12,838 bases of DNA from Verrucomicrobiota bacterium (GTDB lineage: Bacteria; Verrucomicrobiota; Verrucomicrobiia; Limisphaerales; UBA1096): positions 1 to 12,838 of the forward strand of contig JASLKI010000126.1 of assembly GCA_030747575.1 (NCBI GenBank). Reading direction: 5' to 3'. A model generated the notes under the pieces. It was not told where the DNA came from. It saw nothing but the letters and a program-made list of their open reading frames with translations, and did not search any database. Positions 7,259 through 12,838 of this stretch are shown here, piece after piece. Each line of letters starts with the position of its first letter. The first letter of the stretch is position 1. The position numbers and the translations under genes are program-made.

Positions 7259-7855
7259 ATGGAAAATTTACCCCCAGTTATCCTTGCATCGACCTCTCCG
7301 AGACGATCGGAGTTGCTCGCCTCGATGGAGATCGAGTTCGAGGTCGTGCCCAGCCACGCGGAAGAAGTGATGGAAGCCAGCGACTTTATCCCCGACCTCT
7401 GCGAAGCCAACGCCAGAACCAAGGCCGAGCCGATCGCCGAGTTGCACCCAGAATGCCTGGTGATTGCCGCCGACACCATCGTTTACCTTGAGGACGAACT
7501 GTTGGGCAAGCCAACCCATATTGACGAAGCCGGCCGCATGTTGGCCAAGCTGCAGGGGCGCACACACCAGGTTTCGACCGGCGTCTCGCTGATTTATCAC
7601 AACGACGAAATCAATAAGACGTTCTCGGTGATCACCAACGTCACTTTCCTGCCGCTCAGCAAGGAGCAGATCGACGAGTACCTTGCCGGGATCGATCCGC
7701 TCGACAAGGCCGGCGGCTACGCCATACAGCAGGACAAGCACAAGATTATCAAGCGGGTCTCCGGCTCGGTTTCAAACGTGATCGGTCTGCCCGTCGAGCG
7801 CCTCAAGGAGGAGCTGAACCACCTGTTCAGCGCAAAAATCGAAGAGCAGTGGTGA
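7259..7855 (+). CDS. maf: Maf-family nucleoside triphosphate pyrophosphatase
   Basis: A 198-residue protein of the Maf/Ham1-like fold. Members hydrolyse dTTP, UTP or modified pyrimidine nucleotides to monophosphate and pyrophosphate, and were first named for septum-formation inhibition on overexpression. The hallmark ILASTSPRRSELL is at residues 8-20. The conserved acidic and Lys positions follow in VIAADTIVYLEDELLGKPT (about 70-88), with Asp in AADT. QGRTHQVSTGV and DKAGGYAIQQ are also present, matching the YhdE-type (dTTP/UTP) branch in general outline; exact substrate is inferred. The ATG at 7259 places the hallmark at the expected distance from the N-terminus. It lies 36 bases after pyrG on the same strand, probably in one transcript. 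Confidence 0.95.
   Translation: MENLPPVILASTSPRRSELLASMEIEFEVVPSHAEEVMEASDFIPDLCEANARTKAEPIAELHPECLVIAADTIVYLEDELLGKPTHIDEAGRMLAKLQGRTHQVSTGVSLIYHNDEINKTFSVITNVTFLPLSKEQIDEYLAGIDPLDKAGGYAIQQDKHKIIKRVSGSVSNVIGLPVERLKEELNHLFSAKIEEQW
7541..7548. repeat. TTGGCCAA palindrome copy in maf
   Basis: Read as Leu-Ala-Lys (RMLAKLQG). The right flank extends the symmetry word to TTGGCCAAGC, but the left flank does not. Confidence 0.75.
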
Positions 7856-7991
7856 GCTTGGCCTCCGGGTTTTGAACCTTTCAGCAGCATTCATGTCCAA
7901 CCTCTCCCTTAGTGTCAGGCCGACTGGAGATTGATTCCCTGCCAACTCGGGCGTACACCTTGGCCTTGCCAAACAGGCCCACCCTATCCAT

Positions 7992-9383
7992 ATGCTGCGC
8001 AACCAACGACAAATCCAGACAAGCATCAACAAGGTGCTCGACGGCTTGGTATTTGCCATCAGCCTTTGGCTGGCTCACGTGTTGCGCGCTATTTTGCACT
8101 TTGAATTTTTCGGGGGCACGGCTGACATCGCGCCGTTCGAGGCATACATTTCAATAAGTATCTTGCTCCTGTTCGTGACTCCGTTCGTTCTGGACACGCA
8201 GGGTTTTTATTCGCGTTCCGCTTGGCCAAGCCGCGCCCAAACCATCTGGCCGCTGGTCAAGACCTCCCTGTTCATCACTCTACTCATCATCACCGTGATG
8301 TTCGTATTGAAAATTCAGCTCACGCGATCAGTGATCCTGATCTTTACCCCGCTCAGCGTCGCGCTGGCCTGGGCCAAGGAGGAAGGCTCGCTTCGTTGGC
8401 AGCGGCGACGCCTGACCCACACCGACCTTCAGAAACGAATCATCCTGCTCGGCTCGCGGGAGGAAACGGAGAACATGCTCGGCCGCATCGACGGCACCAA
8501 CGACACGAGCTACCGGGTCGTGCTGCAGTTCAATATCGACCGCGACCCGATTGAGCGACTGTTACGCTTGATGCACGAGCACTCCGCCAACGTCGTCCTC
8601 ATCAACGCCGGCCACACCAAGTTCGACAAGATCGAGCAGGTCATCAACGCCTGCGAACTCGAGGGCGTCGAGGTTTGGCTTGCCGCCGATTTTTTCAACA
8701 CGCAGATTGCCCGCACCGCCGTCGACGATTTTCATGGCGTCCCGCTGCTGGTGTTTCACTCCGCACCGGCCGCCTCGCTGCAGGGTCTAGCCAAGCAGGC
8801 CATCGACTTCGGCGGAGCGCTGGCCATGCTCGTGCTGCTCTCGCCGGTGCTGCTGCTGTCCGCCCTGGCCGTGAAAATCACCTCCCCCGGCCCGATCCTG
8901 TTCCGGCAGAAACGCAGCGGCATCAACGGCCGCCCGTTCACCATGTACAAGTTCCGCTCGATGGGCACCAACGCCGAGCAGCGCAAGCACGAATTGGCCG
9001 CCATGAACGAGATGGGTGGCCCGGTGTTCAAGGTCGCCAACGACCCGCGCATCACGCCGATCGGCCGGTTCCTGCGGCGGTTCAGCCTCGACGAGCTGCC
9101 CCAGTTGTTCAACGTCCTCAAGGGCGCGATGAGCCTCGTCGGCCCAAGGCCGCTACCGGTGGACGAGACCAGGCGCTTCGAGGATCTCGCCCACCGCCGC
9201 CGCCTCAGCGTCAAGCCCGGCCTCACCTGCCTGTGGCAGATCAGTGGCCGCAACGAGATCAATGAATTCTCCGACTGGGTGCGCCTCGACCTCGAGTACA
9301 TCGACAACTGGTCACTCTGGCTCGACATCAAGATCCTCTTCCGCACCATCCCGGTCGTTTTCATCGGCACCGGCGCGAAGTGA
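7992..9383 (+). CDS. Polyprenyl glycosylphosphotransferase (WbaP/WcaJ-like)
   Basis: A 463-residue membrane enzyme of the family that moves a sugar-1-phosphate from a nucleotide sugar to undecaprenyl phosphate, starting an exopolysaccharide or O-antigen repeat unit. Four hydrophobic segments lie in the N-terminal part (about residues 14-34, 50-70, 86-106 and 111-127). A soluble, Rossmann-like region follows (RIILLGSREETENML, about 150-265), then a further membrane segment (LAMLVLLSPVLLLSALAV, about 276-293). The catalytic PF02397 domain follows with SPGPILFRQKRSG, MYKFRSM (318-324), RFSLDELPQLFNVLKG, MSLVGPRP and KPGLTCLWQISGRNE. Length and domain order are normal and the key motifs are intact. 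The sugar substrate cannot be read from sequence. A full palindrome copy sits in the cytoplasmic loop after FYSRS. It starts 136 bases after maf with no good ribosome binding site. Confidence 0.95.
   Translation: MLRNQRQIQTSINKVLDGLVFAISLWLAHVLRAILHFEFFGGTADIAPFEAYISISILLLFVTPFVLDTQGFYSRSAWPSRAQTIWPLVKTSLFITLLIITVMFVLKIQLTRSVILIFTPLSVALAWAKEEGSLRWQRRRLTHTDLQKRIILLGSREETENMLGRIDGTNDTSYRVVLQFNIDRDPIERLLRLMHEHSANVVLINAGHTKFDKIEQVINACELEGVEVWLAADFFNTQIARTAVDDFHGVPLLVFHSAPAASLQGLAKQAIDFGGALAMLVLLSPVLLLSALAVKITSPGPILFRQKRSGINGRPFTMYKFRSMGTNAEQRKHELAAMNEMGGPVFKVANDPRITPIGRFLRRFSLDELPQLFNVLKGAMSLVGPRPLPVDETRRFEDLAHRRRLSVKPGLTCLWQISGRNEINEFSDWVRLDLEYIDNWSLWLDIKILFRTIPVVFIGTGAK
8220..8231. repeat. GCTTGGCCAAGC palindrome copy in the glycosyltransferase gene
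   Basis: A full 12-bp copy read in a different register from most others, as Ala-Trp-Pro-Ser (YSRSAWPSRAQ), in a loop between two membrane segments. Confidence 0.85.
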
Positions 9384-9448
9384 ATCCGCGCACCTTTGCG
9401 CTTTCACGCACGGGCTGCCTCTGCTAAATAGTGTGCCCGTTCAAGGGC

Positions 9449-10117
9449 ATGGAACTTTTACTCATCGGTTTTGCGGCAGGATTCACCCATGTGATCAGCG
9501 GGGCGGACCACTTGGCCGCGCTGGCACCCTTCGCCGCACGCCGCGAACAGCACGCCGCGTGGCGGCTGGGCCTCCACTGGGGCCTTGGCCACGCCGGTGG
9601 CGTCGCACTGATCGGCCTGCTCGTCTGGCTCCTAAAGGACGCCGCCGCCGCCGAGTGGCTCTCCAGCGGCGCGGAACAACTCGTCGGCGTGCTGCTGATC
9701 GCCGTCGGCGCGCTGGGCATCCGCTCCCTGCTGCGGCACCGCGTCCACACCCACGAACACGACCACTTCGGCATTCGGCACTCGCACATCCACGCACACC
9801 TTGGCCAGTCGAACTCCCGCGCAAGCCACAAACACTCACACGCCGCGCTGGGCATAGGACTGCTGCACGGCACCGCCGGCGGCACGCACCTCTGGGTTGT
9901 GCTGCCGACACTCGCCATCGCCAGCTTCGGCGGCGTCGCCCTCTACCTCGCCGCCTACGCCCTGGCCACCGTCGCGGCGATGACGCTGTTTTCCGCCGGT
10001 CTGGGCCGCTTGGCCAGGCGCTTGGCCAACGGCGGCCCGCAGCTTGGCCACAGCTTCGGCCTAGCCTGCTGCACCACCTCAATGTTCATCGGTGGCTACT
10101 GGTTGTTTGCCGGTTAG
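9449..10117 (+). CDS. NicO/UreH-type nickel-cobalt transporter-like membrane protein
   Basis: A 222-residue hydrophobic protein with about six membrane segments. The N-terminal helix carries THVISGADHLAALAPF, resembling the metal-binding H-x-x-D-H region of nickel/cobalt transporters and UreH-like proteins. A second conserved motif, GIGLLHGTAGGTHLW, follows the central loop. That loop (about residues 99-131) is very rich in His (HTHEHDH, HSHIHAH, HKHSH), as in RcnA-type exporters, and probably binds metal. Transport of Ni or Co, or export of excess metal, is inferred from family and His content; direction and ion are unknown, and no urease or hydrogenase gene is in view. The frame also opens at GTG 9431, but ATG 9449 begins the natural first helix (MELLLIGFAAGF). 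An AAGGG stands directly against that ATG, too close for ideal spacing. Confidence 0.8.
   Translation: MELLLIGFAAGFTHVISGADHLAALAPFAARREQHAAWRLGLHWGLGHAGGVALIGLLVWLLKDAAAAEWLSSGAEQLVGVLLIAVGALGIRSLLRHRVHTHEHDHFGIRHSHIHAHLGQSNSRASHKHSHAALGIGLLHGTAGGTHLWVVLPTLAIASFGGVALYLAAYALATVAAMTLFSAGLGRLARRLANGGPQLGHSFGLACCTTSMFIGGYWLFAG
10022..10029. repeat. TTGGCCAA palindrome copy with two flanking variants
   Basis: Read as Leu-Ala-Asn. Close one-mismatch relatives flank it: TTGGCCAG at about 10010 and TTGGCCAC at about 10045, giving three related sites in under 50 bases. Confidence 0.75.
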
Positions 10118-10120
10118 CTC

Positions 10121-10154
10121 GGAGGCAACAGTGCGCGAGTCATGTCCAAGCTGA
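10121..10154 (+). promoter_or_regulatory. Strong Shine-Dalgarno with a 7-codon leader frame
   Basis: GGAGG at 10121-10125 is the clearest ribosome binding site in the right half of the window. It lies 16 bases before the squalene synthase ATG, too far for normal use, but 5 bases before GTG 10131. That GTG opens a seven-codon frame (VRESCPS) that stops at 10154 and overlaps the synthase start in another frame. It may load ribosomes for re-initiation at the ATG; this is inference. Confidence 0.35.
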
Positions 10155-11155
10155 TCCACCAAGCCATCGACTCGCTGATCAAGGAAACTTCCCGCTCCTT
10201 TTACCTAACCCTCAAGGCGCTCCCGCCGCGCATCCGGCCGCAGATCAGTCTCGGCTACCTGCTCGCGCGCATCGCCGACACCGTCGCCGACTCTAAAGGC
10301 GGCCCCACCGACCAACGTCTGCTCACGCTCGAGCAATTCAACGAGCGCATCCAGGGTCGCACCGGTGCGATGCCCAACCTCGCGATCCTAGCCCGGCTCC
10401 AGCGCGATCCCGCCGAGGTGCAACTGCTCGAGAATGCCGCCGTGCCGGTCACTTACCTCGAGCAGTTTTCCGAGGCCGACCGGCAGCGCATCCGGCAGGT
10501 GCTCGACACGATCACCGGCGGGCAGATGCTCGACATCCAGCGCTTCGCCTACGCCTCCGGCGACACGATCATCCCGCTGGCGCGCGAGGATGAACTTGAC
10601 GACTACACATACCGCGTCGCCGGTTGTGTCGGTGAATTCTGGACCCACCTTTCGCTCTCGCACCTCTTCGAGGCCAATGCCGCCACCGAGGCGCGGTTGC
10701 TCGAGACCGGCGTGCGCTTCGGCAAGGGATTGCAACTGGTCAACATCCTGCGCGACATCCCGGCCGACCTGCGCATGGGCCGCTGTTACCTGCCCAGCGC
10801 CGTGCTGGCCAAGCACGACCTCAAGCCGCGCGACCTGCTCACGCCGGAGACGATCGACCGGTTCCGCCCCGTTTACGACAGCTACCTCGACAAGGCCGCC
10901 GCGCACCTCGACGACGCCGTAGAGTACATCGGCCTGCTGCCGTACCGGCAGTTTCGGCTACGCGCCGCCAGCATGCTGCCAGTGCTCATCGGCCAGCGGA
11001 CTCTCGCGCTGCTACGAGGGCAAAACGTGCTCGACGCCAAAAACCGAATCAAGGTCAGCCGCCCCGAGATCAAGCATTTGACCCGGCAAACCGCCCTCGC
11101 CGTGCCGTCGCGGCGGCGTAGCCAAAAACTACTCGACCCCCAACGCCATGCCTGA
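10142..11155 (+). CDS. Squalene/phytoene synthase family protein, probably squalene synthase
   Basis: A 337-residue trans-isoprenyl diphosphate synthase that likely condenses two farnesyl diphosphates head to head. Motifs in order are SRSFYLTLKALP (about residues 19-30), the first Asp-rich motif ARIADTVAD (Asp46 and Asp50), DYTYRVAGCVGEFWT, and the second Asp-rich motif NILRDIPADLRMGRCYLP (Asp205 and Asp209). Both Mg-diphosphate sites are intact. VAGCVGEFWT resembles the single-gene squalene synthase type of methanotrophs and verrucomicrobia more than HpnD or CrtB; this is memory-based, and a C30 carotenoid or phytoene product is not excluded. Squalene would serve hopanoid or sterol synthesis, but no cyclase is in the window. 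The C-terminus is Arg-rich and lacks the membrane anchor of eukaryotic enzymes. The gene overlaps the next one by eight bases. Confidence 0.92.
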   Translation: MSKLIHQAIDSLIKETSRSFYLTLKALPPRIRPQISLGYLLARIADTVADSKGGPTDQRLLTLEQFNERIQGRTGAMPNLAILARLQRDPAEVQLLENAAVPVTYLEQFSEADRQRIRQVLDTITGGQMLDIQRFAYASGDTIIPLAREDELDDYTYRVAGCVGEFWTHLSLSHLFEANAATEARLLETGVRFGKGLQLVNILRDIPADLRMGRCYLPSAVLAKHDLKPRDLLTPETIDRFRPVYDSYLDKAAAHLDDAVEYIGLLPYRQFRLRAASMLPVLIGQRTLALLRGQNVLDAKNRIKVSRPEIKHLTRQTALAVPSRRRSQKLLDPQRHA

Positions 11156-11873
11156 ACCTGCACGCACCCAAACGCTGACGCTGCTGGCGGCGGCTTGGCT
11201 GCTCACCGGTTGCAGCGGCGACCCGGCGGCCAAGCCCGGTTTTCACGAGATTAACCAGCACCGGTTTTTTATCAACAGCCTCGGCATGCAGTTTGTCCAC
11301 TTGCCCGGCAGCGACGCCTGGCTTGGCGTCTGGGAAACCCGCGTCGCCGATTACGCCGCCTTTGCCAACGCCACCACCAACGGCTGGCAAGCCGCCTGGT
11401 TTCAGGACACCGACCGTCACCCCGCCGTCAACGTCCACTGGCACGACGCCCAGGATTTTTGTGCGTGGCTCAGCCAACGCGAACGCGAAAGCGGCCTGCT
11501 CGCCGCCGATGAAGGCTACCGCCTGCCGACCTCGAGCGAGTGGATCGCCGCGCTTGGCCAAGCGGAGCCAACCGACAGTGGCAACTTCGGCCCGCAACTC
11601 GGCAGCGAAAGTTTTGACCACACCAGCCCGGTCGGCTCGTTTCCGGGCAACGCGCTTGGCCTGCACGACCTCCGGGGCAACGTGTGGGAGTGGTGCACCG
11701 CTTGGCCAAGCGAGGAGGGAGTTGGCCGTATCCTACGCGGCGGCGGCTGGCGAGACGACACCCCCGGGCTACTCGACGCCGACCGCGAACTCATCGTCAC
11801 CCCCAAGGTCGCCAGCGAGGATTACGGCTTCCGCTGCATCCTCATCCTCAAGCACCCAGCCCAGCCGCACTAA
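11148..11873 (+). CDS. FGE-sulfatase (SUMF1) domain lipoprotein, probably non-catalytic
   Basis: A 241-residue protein with a lipoprotein signal: a hydrophobic run ending in LLTGC with Cys22 as the lipidation site, so it should be anchored in a membrane. The mature part is a compact formylglycine-generating-enzyme-like domain (PF03781): NSLGMQFVHLPG, GVWETRVADYAAFA, HPAVNVHWHDAQDFCAWLS, GYRLPTSSEWIAA, GLHDLRGNVWEWC, ILRGGGWRDD and a final YGFRCIL. In active aerobic FGE the residues near the RGGS/GGW block include two catalytic Cys; here the block reads RILRGGGWRDD without Cys, so sulfatase activation is unlikely and a binding or structural role is inferred. It starts inside the end of the squalene synthase gene, suggesting coupled translation. 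It is shorter than typical family members. Confidence 0.88.
   Translation: MPEPARTQTLTLLAAAWLLTGCSGDPAAKPGFHEINQHRFFINSLGMQFVHLPGSDAWLGVWETRVADYAAFANATTNGWQAAWFQDTDRHPAVNVHWHDAQDFCAWLSQRERESGLLAADEGYRLPTSSEWIAALGQAEPTDSGNFGPQLGSESFDHTSPVGSFPGNALGLHDLRGNVWEWCTAWPSEEGVGRILRGGGWRDDTPGLLDADRELIVTPKVASEDYGFRCILILKHPAQPH
11552..11563. repeat. GCTTGGCCAAGC palindrome copy, third register
   Basis: A full copy read as Ala-Leu-Gly-Gln-Ala (AALGQAEP), a register not used by the other 12-mer copies. Confidence 0.85.
11700..11711. repeat. GCTTGGCCAAGC palindrome copy, second in the lipoprotein gene
   Basis: A full copy read as Ala-Trp-Pro-Ser (CTAWPSEEG), only 148 bases after the previous one and in a different codon register within the same gene. 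Confidence 0.85.
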
Positions 11874-12084
11874 AACGGGTCGCTCAAAGTTCGCGGGAGC
11901 GTCTTGGAGTGCGGTTCTCTGCACCTCTTTATTAAACGCAGAAAGCGCGGAGGCGACTCGTGATTGGTTCCCGTGTTTCATACTATTTATTCACAATTTG
12001 GGAATCTCGCTTGTGGGGGGTTTCCATTGTCCCGTACGTTGTCCGCAGGTCGGGGAAAAGGCTTTCCCCGAGAAAAGAACGATT
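11874..12084 (+). promoter_or_regulatory. Intergenic leader of gcvP
   Basis: This 211-base gap probably holds the gcvP promoter and leader. TACTAT at 11981 is a possible -10 in a locally AT-rich patch (11975-12000), with no good -35 at proper spacing. A weak dyad CGCTC/GAGCG follows the lipoprotein stop. I looked for the conserved core of a glycine riboswitch and did not see it. Confidence 0.4.
12050..12071. promoter_or_regulatory. Nine-base-pair hairpin just upstream of gcvP
   Basis: TCGGGGAAA (12050-12058) pairs perfectly with TTTCCCCGA (12063-12071) around a four-base loop. It ends 13 bases before the candidate TTG start. The bases after it are A-rich, not T-rich, so it is unlikely to be an intrinsic terminator on the plus strand; a leader control element or protein-binding dyad is possible. 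Confidence 0.5.
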
Positions 12085-12838
12085 TTGAAGGACGACAACG
12101 ACTGTTTGACGCAACACCCGGATCGATTTGTGAACCGGCACATCGGCCCGCGACAGGACGACATTGCAGCGATGCTCGCGGCGCTTGGCCACGAGTCGCT
12201 CGACGCGATGATCAACGCCGGCACGCCGAGTAGCATCCGCCTCGCCGAGCCTCCCGAACTGCCCGCCGCCCAAGGCGAGACCGAGGCGCTCCAGTCGCTC
12301 CGTCGCTTGGCCGACGAAAACCAGGTTTGGCGCTCGTACATAGGCATGGGCTACCACGACTGCATCACCCCGCCGGTCATCCAGCGCAACCTGCTCGAGA
12401 ATCCCGGCTGGTACACGCAGTACACGCCGTATCAGGCCGAGATCTCGCAGGGCCGCCTCGAGGCGCTGCTCAATTTTCAAACGATGGTCTGTGACCTCGC
12501 CGGCATGGAGATCGCCAATGCCTCTCTACTCGACGAAGCCACTGCCGCCGCCGAGGCGGTCACGATGTGCCGCAACATCCAGTCGCGCAACAGGGCCAAC
12601 GCCGTGTTCGTCTCGACCGAGTGCCATCCACAAACAATCTCCGTGCTGCGCACCCGAGCCGAGGCCATAGGCATCGAAGTCGTCACCGGCGAGCCGAACG
12701 AGTTCGACTTCAGCACGCCTGTGTTCGCCGTGGTGCTGCAGTACCCGGCCACCGACGGCACGCTGACCGACCCGAGCGGGTTCATTGCACGCGCACACGA
12801 CAACGACGCGCTGGCCATCGTCGCGACCGACCTGCTGG
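12085..12838 (+). CDS. gcvP: Glycine dehydrogenase (decarboxylating), P-protein, N-terminal part
   Basis: The frame runs open to the right edge, giving about 251 residues of the glycine cleavage P-protein. This PLP enzyme decarboxylates glycine and passes the aminomethyl group to the lipoyl arm of GcvH. Signatures are FVNRHIGP near the start, RSYIGMGYHDCITPPVIQRN, NPGWYTQYTPYQAEISQGRL, LNFQTMVCDLAGMEIANASL and DEATAAAEAVTM. These belong to the long single-chain form (about 950 residues), so most of the protein, including the PLP lysine, is outside. No ATG precedes RHIGP in this frame: TTG 12085, TTG 12106 and GTG 12130 are the candidates. TTG 12106 has AAGGA some 13 bases upstream; 12085 is chosen as the outer limit, with low certainty about the exact codon. 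gcvT and gcvH are not in the window. Confidence 0.95.
   Translation, partial: MKDDNDCLTQHPDRFVNRHIGPRQDDIAAMLAALGHESLDAMINAGTPSSIRLAEPPELPAAQGETEALQSLRRLADENQVWRSYIGMGYHDCITPPVIQRNLLENPGWYTQYTPYQAEISQGRLEALLNFQTMVCDLAGMEIANASLLDEATAAAEAVTMCRNIQSRNRANAVFVSTECHPQTISVLRTRAEAIGIEVVTGEPNEFDFSTPVFAVVLQYPATDGTLTDPSGFIARAHDNDALAIVATDLL

Noticed and set aside
7856..7991. A small gene between maf and the glycosyltransferase
   Set aside because: No frame with a ribosome site or recognisable protein was found; only a TTGGC-CTT-GCCAA mini-hairpin at 7960-7972 stands out.
9495..10082. A 195-codon Arg-rich minus frame opposite the NicO-like gene
   Set aside because: Composition is implausible for a real protein and the plus-strand gene has clear membrane and His motifs.
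9244..10296. A 350-codon plus frame spanning the glycosyltransferase end, the transporter and the synthase start
   Set aside because: It overlaps three recognisable genes in another frame and is extremely Arg/Pro-rich, typical of a shifted GC-rich frame.
332..11711. Reading the TTGGCCAA sites as Chi, KOPS or a classical uptake sequence
   Set aside because: Chi and KOPS are polar and non-palindromic, and known uptake words are asymmetric. A symmetric word cannot give strand polarity, so a HIP1-like explanation fits better.
11874..12084. A glycine riboswitch upstream of gcvP
   Set aside because: The conserved glycine-aptamer core is not visible; only a simple hairpin is present.
11964..12233. 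An 89-codon plus frame overlapping the gcvP start
   Set aside because: The gcvP frame carries the conserved RHIGP region over the same bases; this frame ends in shadow-like sequence.

Overview
The window looks like a chromosomal segment of a Gram-negative bacterium with moderately high GC content, most likely from the Verrucomicrobiota or a nearby PVC lineage. The Gram-negative call rests on kdsB, which activates KDO for lipopolysaccharide, and on a lipobox lipoprotein and an exopolysaccharide transferase. The lineage call is inference. It rests on the squalene-synthase subtype, an FGE-sulfatase-fold lipoprotein, a large secreted beta-propeller protein and short intergenic repeats of a kind common in such genomes. 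No rRNA, tRNA, CRISPR array, integrase or transposase was seen.

Layout. Bases 1-2678 (minus strand) hold a long secreted beta-propeller protein whose 3' end lies outside the window. An AT-rich divergent promoter region (2679-3005) separates it from a TetR-family regulator (3006-3692, plus), which carries a 10-bp palindrome just before its start. A SirB1/transglutaminase-like protein (3707-4609, minus) converges on the regulator with a 14-bp gap. Bases 4610-4868 are intergenic and hold two short low-complexity repeat tracts. From 4869 to the right edge every gene is on the plus strand: kdsB, pyrG, maf, a polyprenyl glycosylphosphotransferase, a NicO/UreH-type metal transporter, a squalene-synthase-family gene, an FGE-sulfatase-domain lipoprotein and the 5' part of gcvP.

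How the genes fit together. kdsB and pyrG overlap at a GTGA junction: CTP synthase makes the CTP that KdsB uses to activate KDO. The glycosylphosphotransferase also belongs to envelope polysaccharide synthesis and the squalene synthase to membrane isoprenoids. The middle of the window therefore leans towards envelope biogenesis, mixed with housekeeping genes (maf, gcvP).

The most unusual signal is not a gene. The palindrome TTGGCCAA occurs 11 times. Five copies extend to the full 12-mer GCTTGGCCAAGC, and many one-mismatch relatives are present. It is read in all three codon registers and also occurs between genes, so it seems to be maintained as DNA and not as protein. It resembles the highly iterated palindrome HIP1 of cyanobacteria. 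I found no clear new defence or mobile system here; apart from the palindrome the gene content is ordinary.
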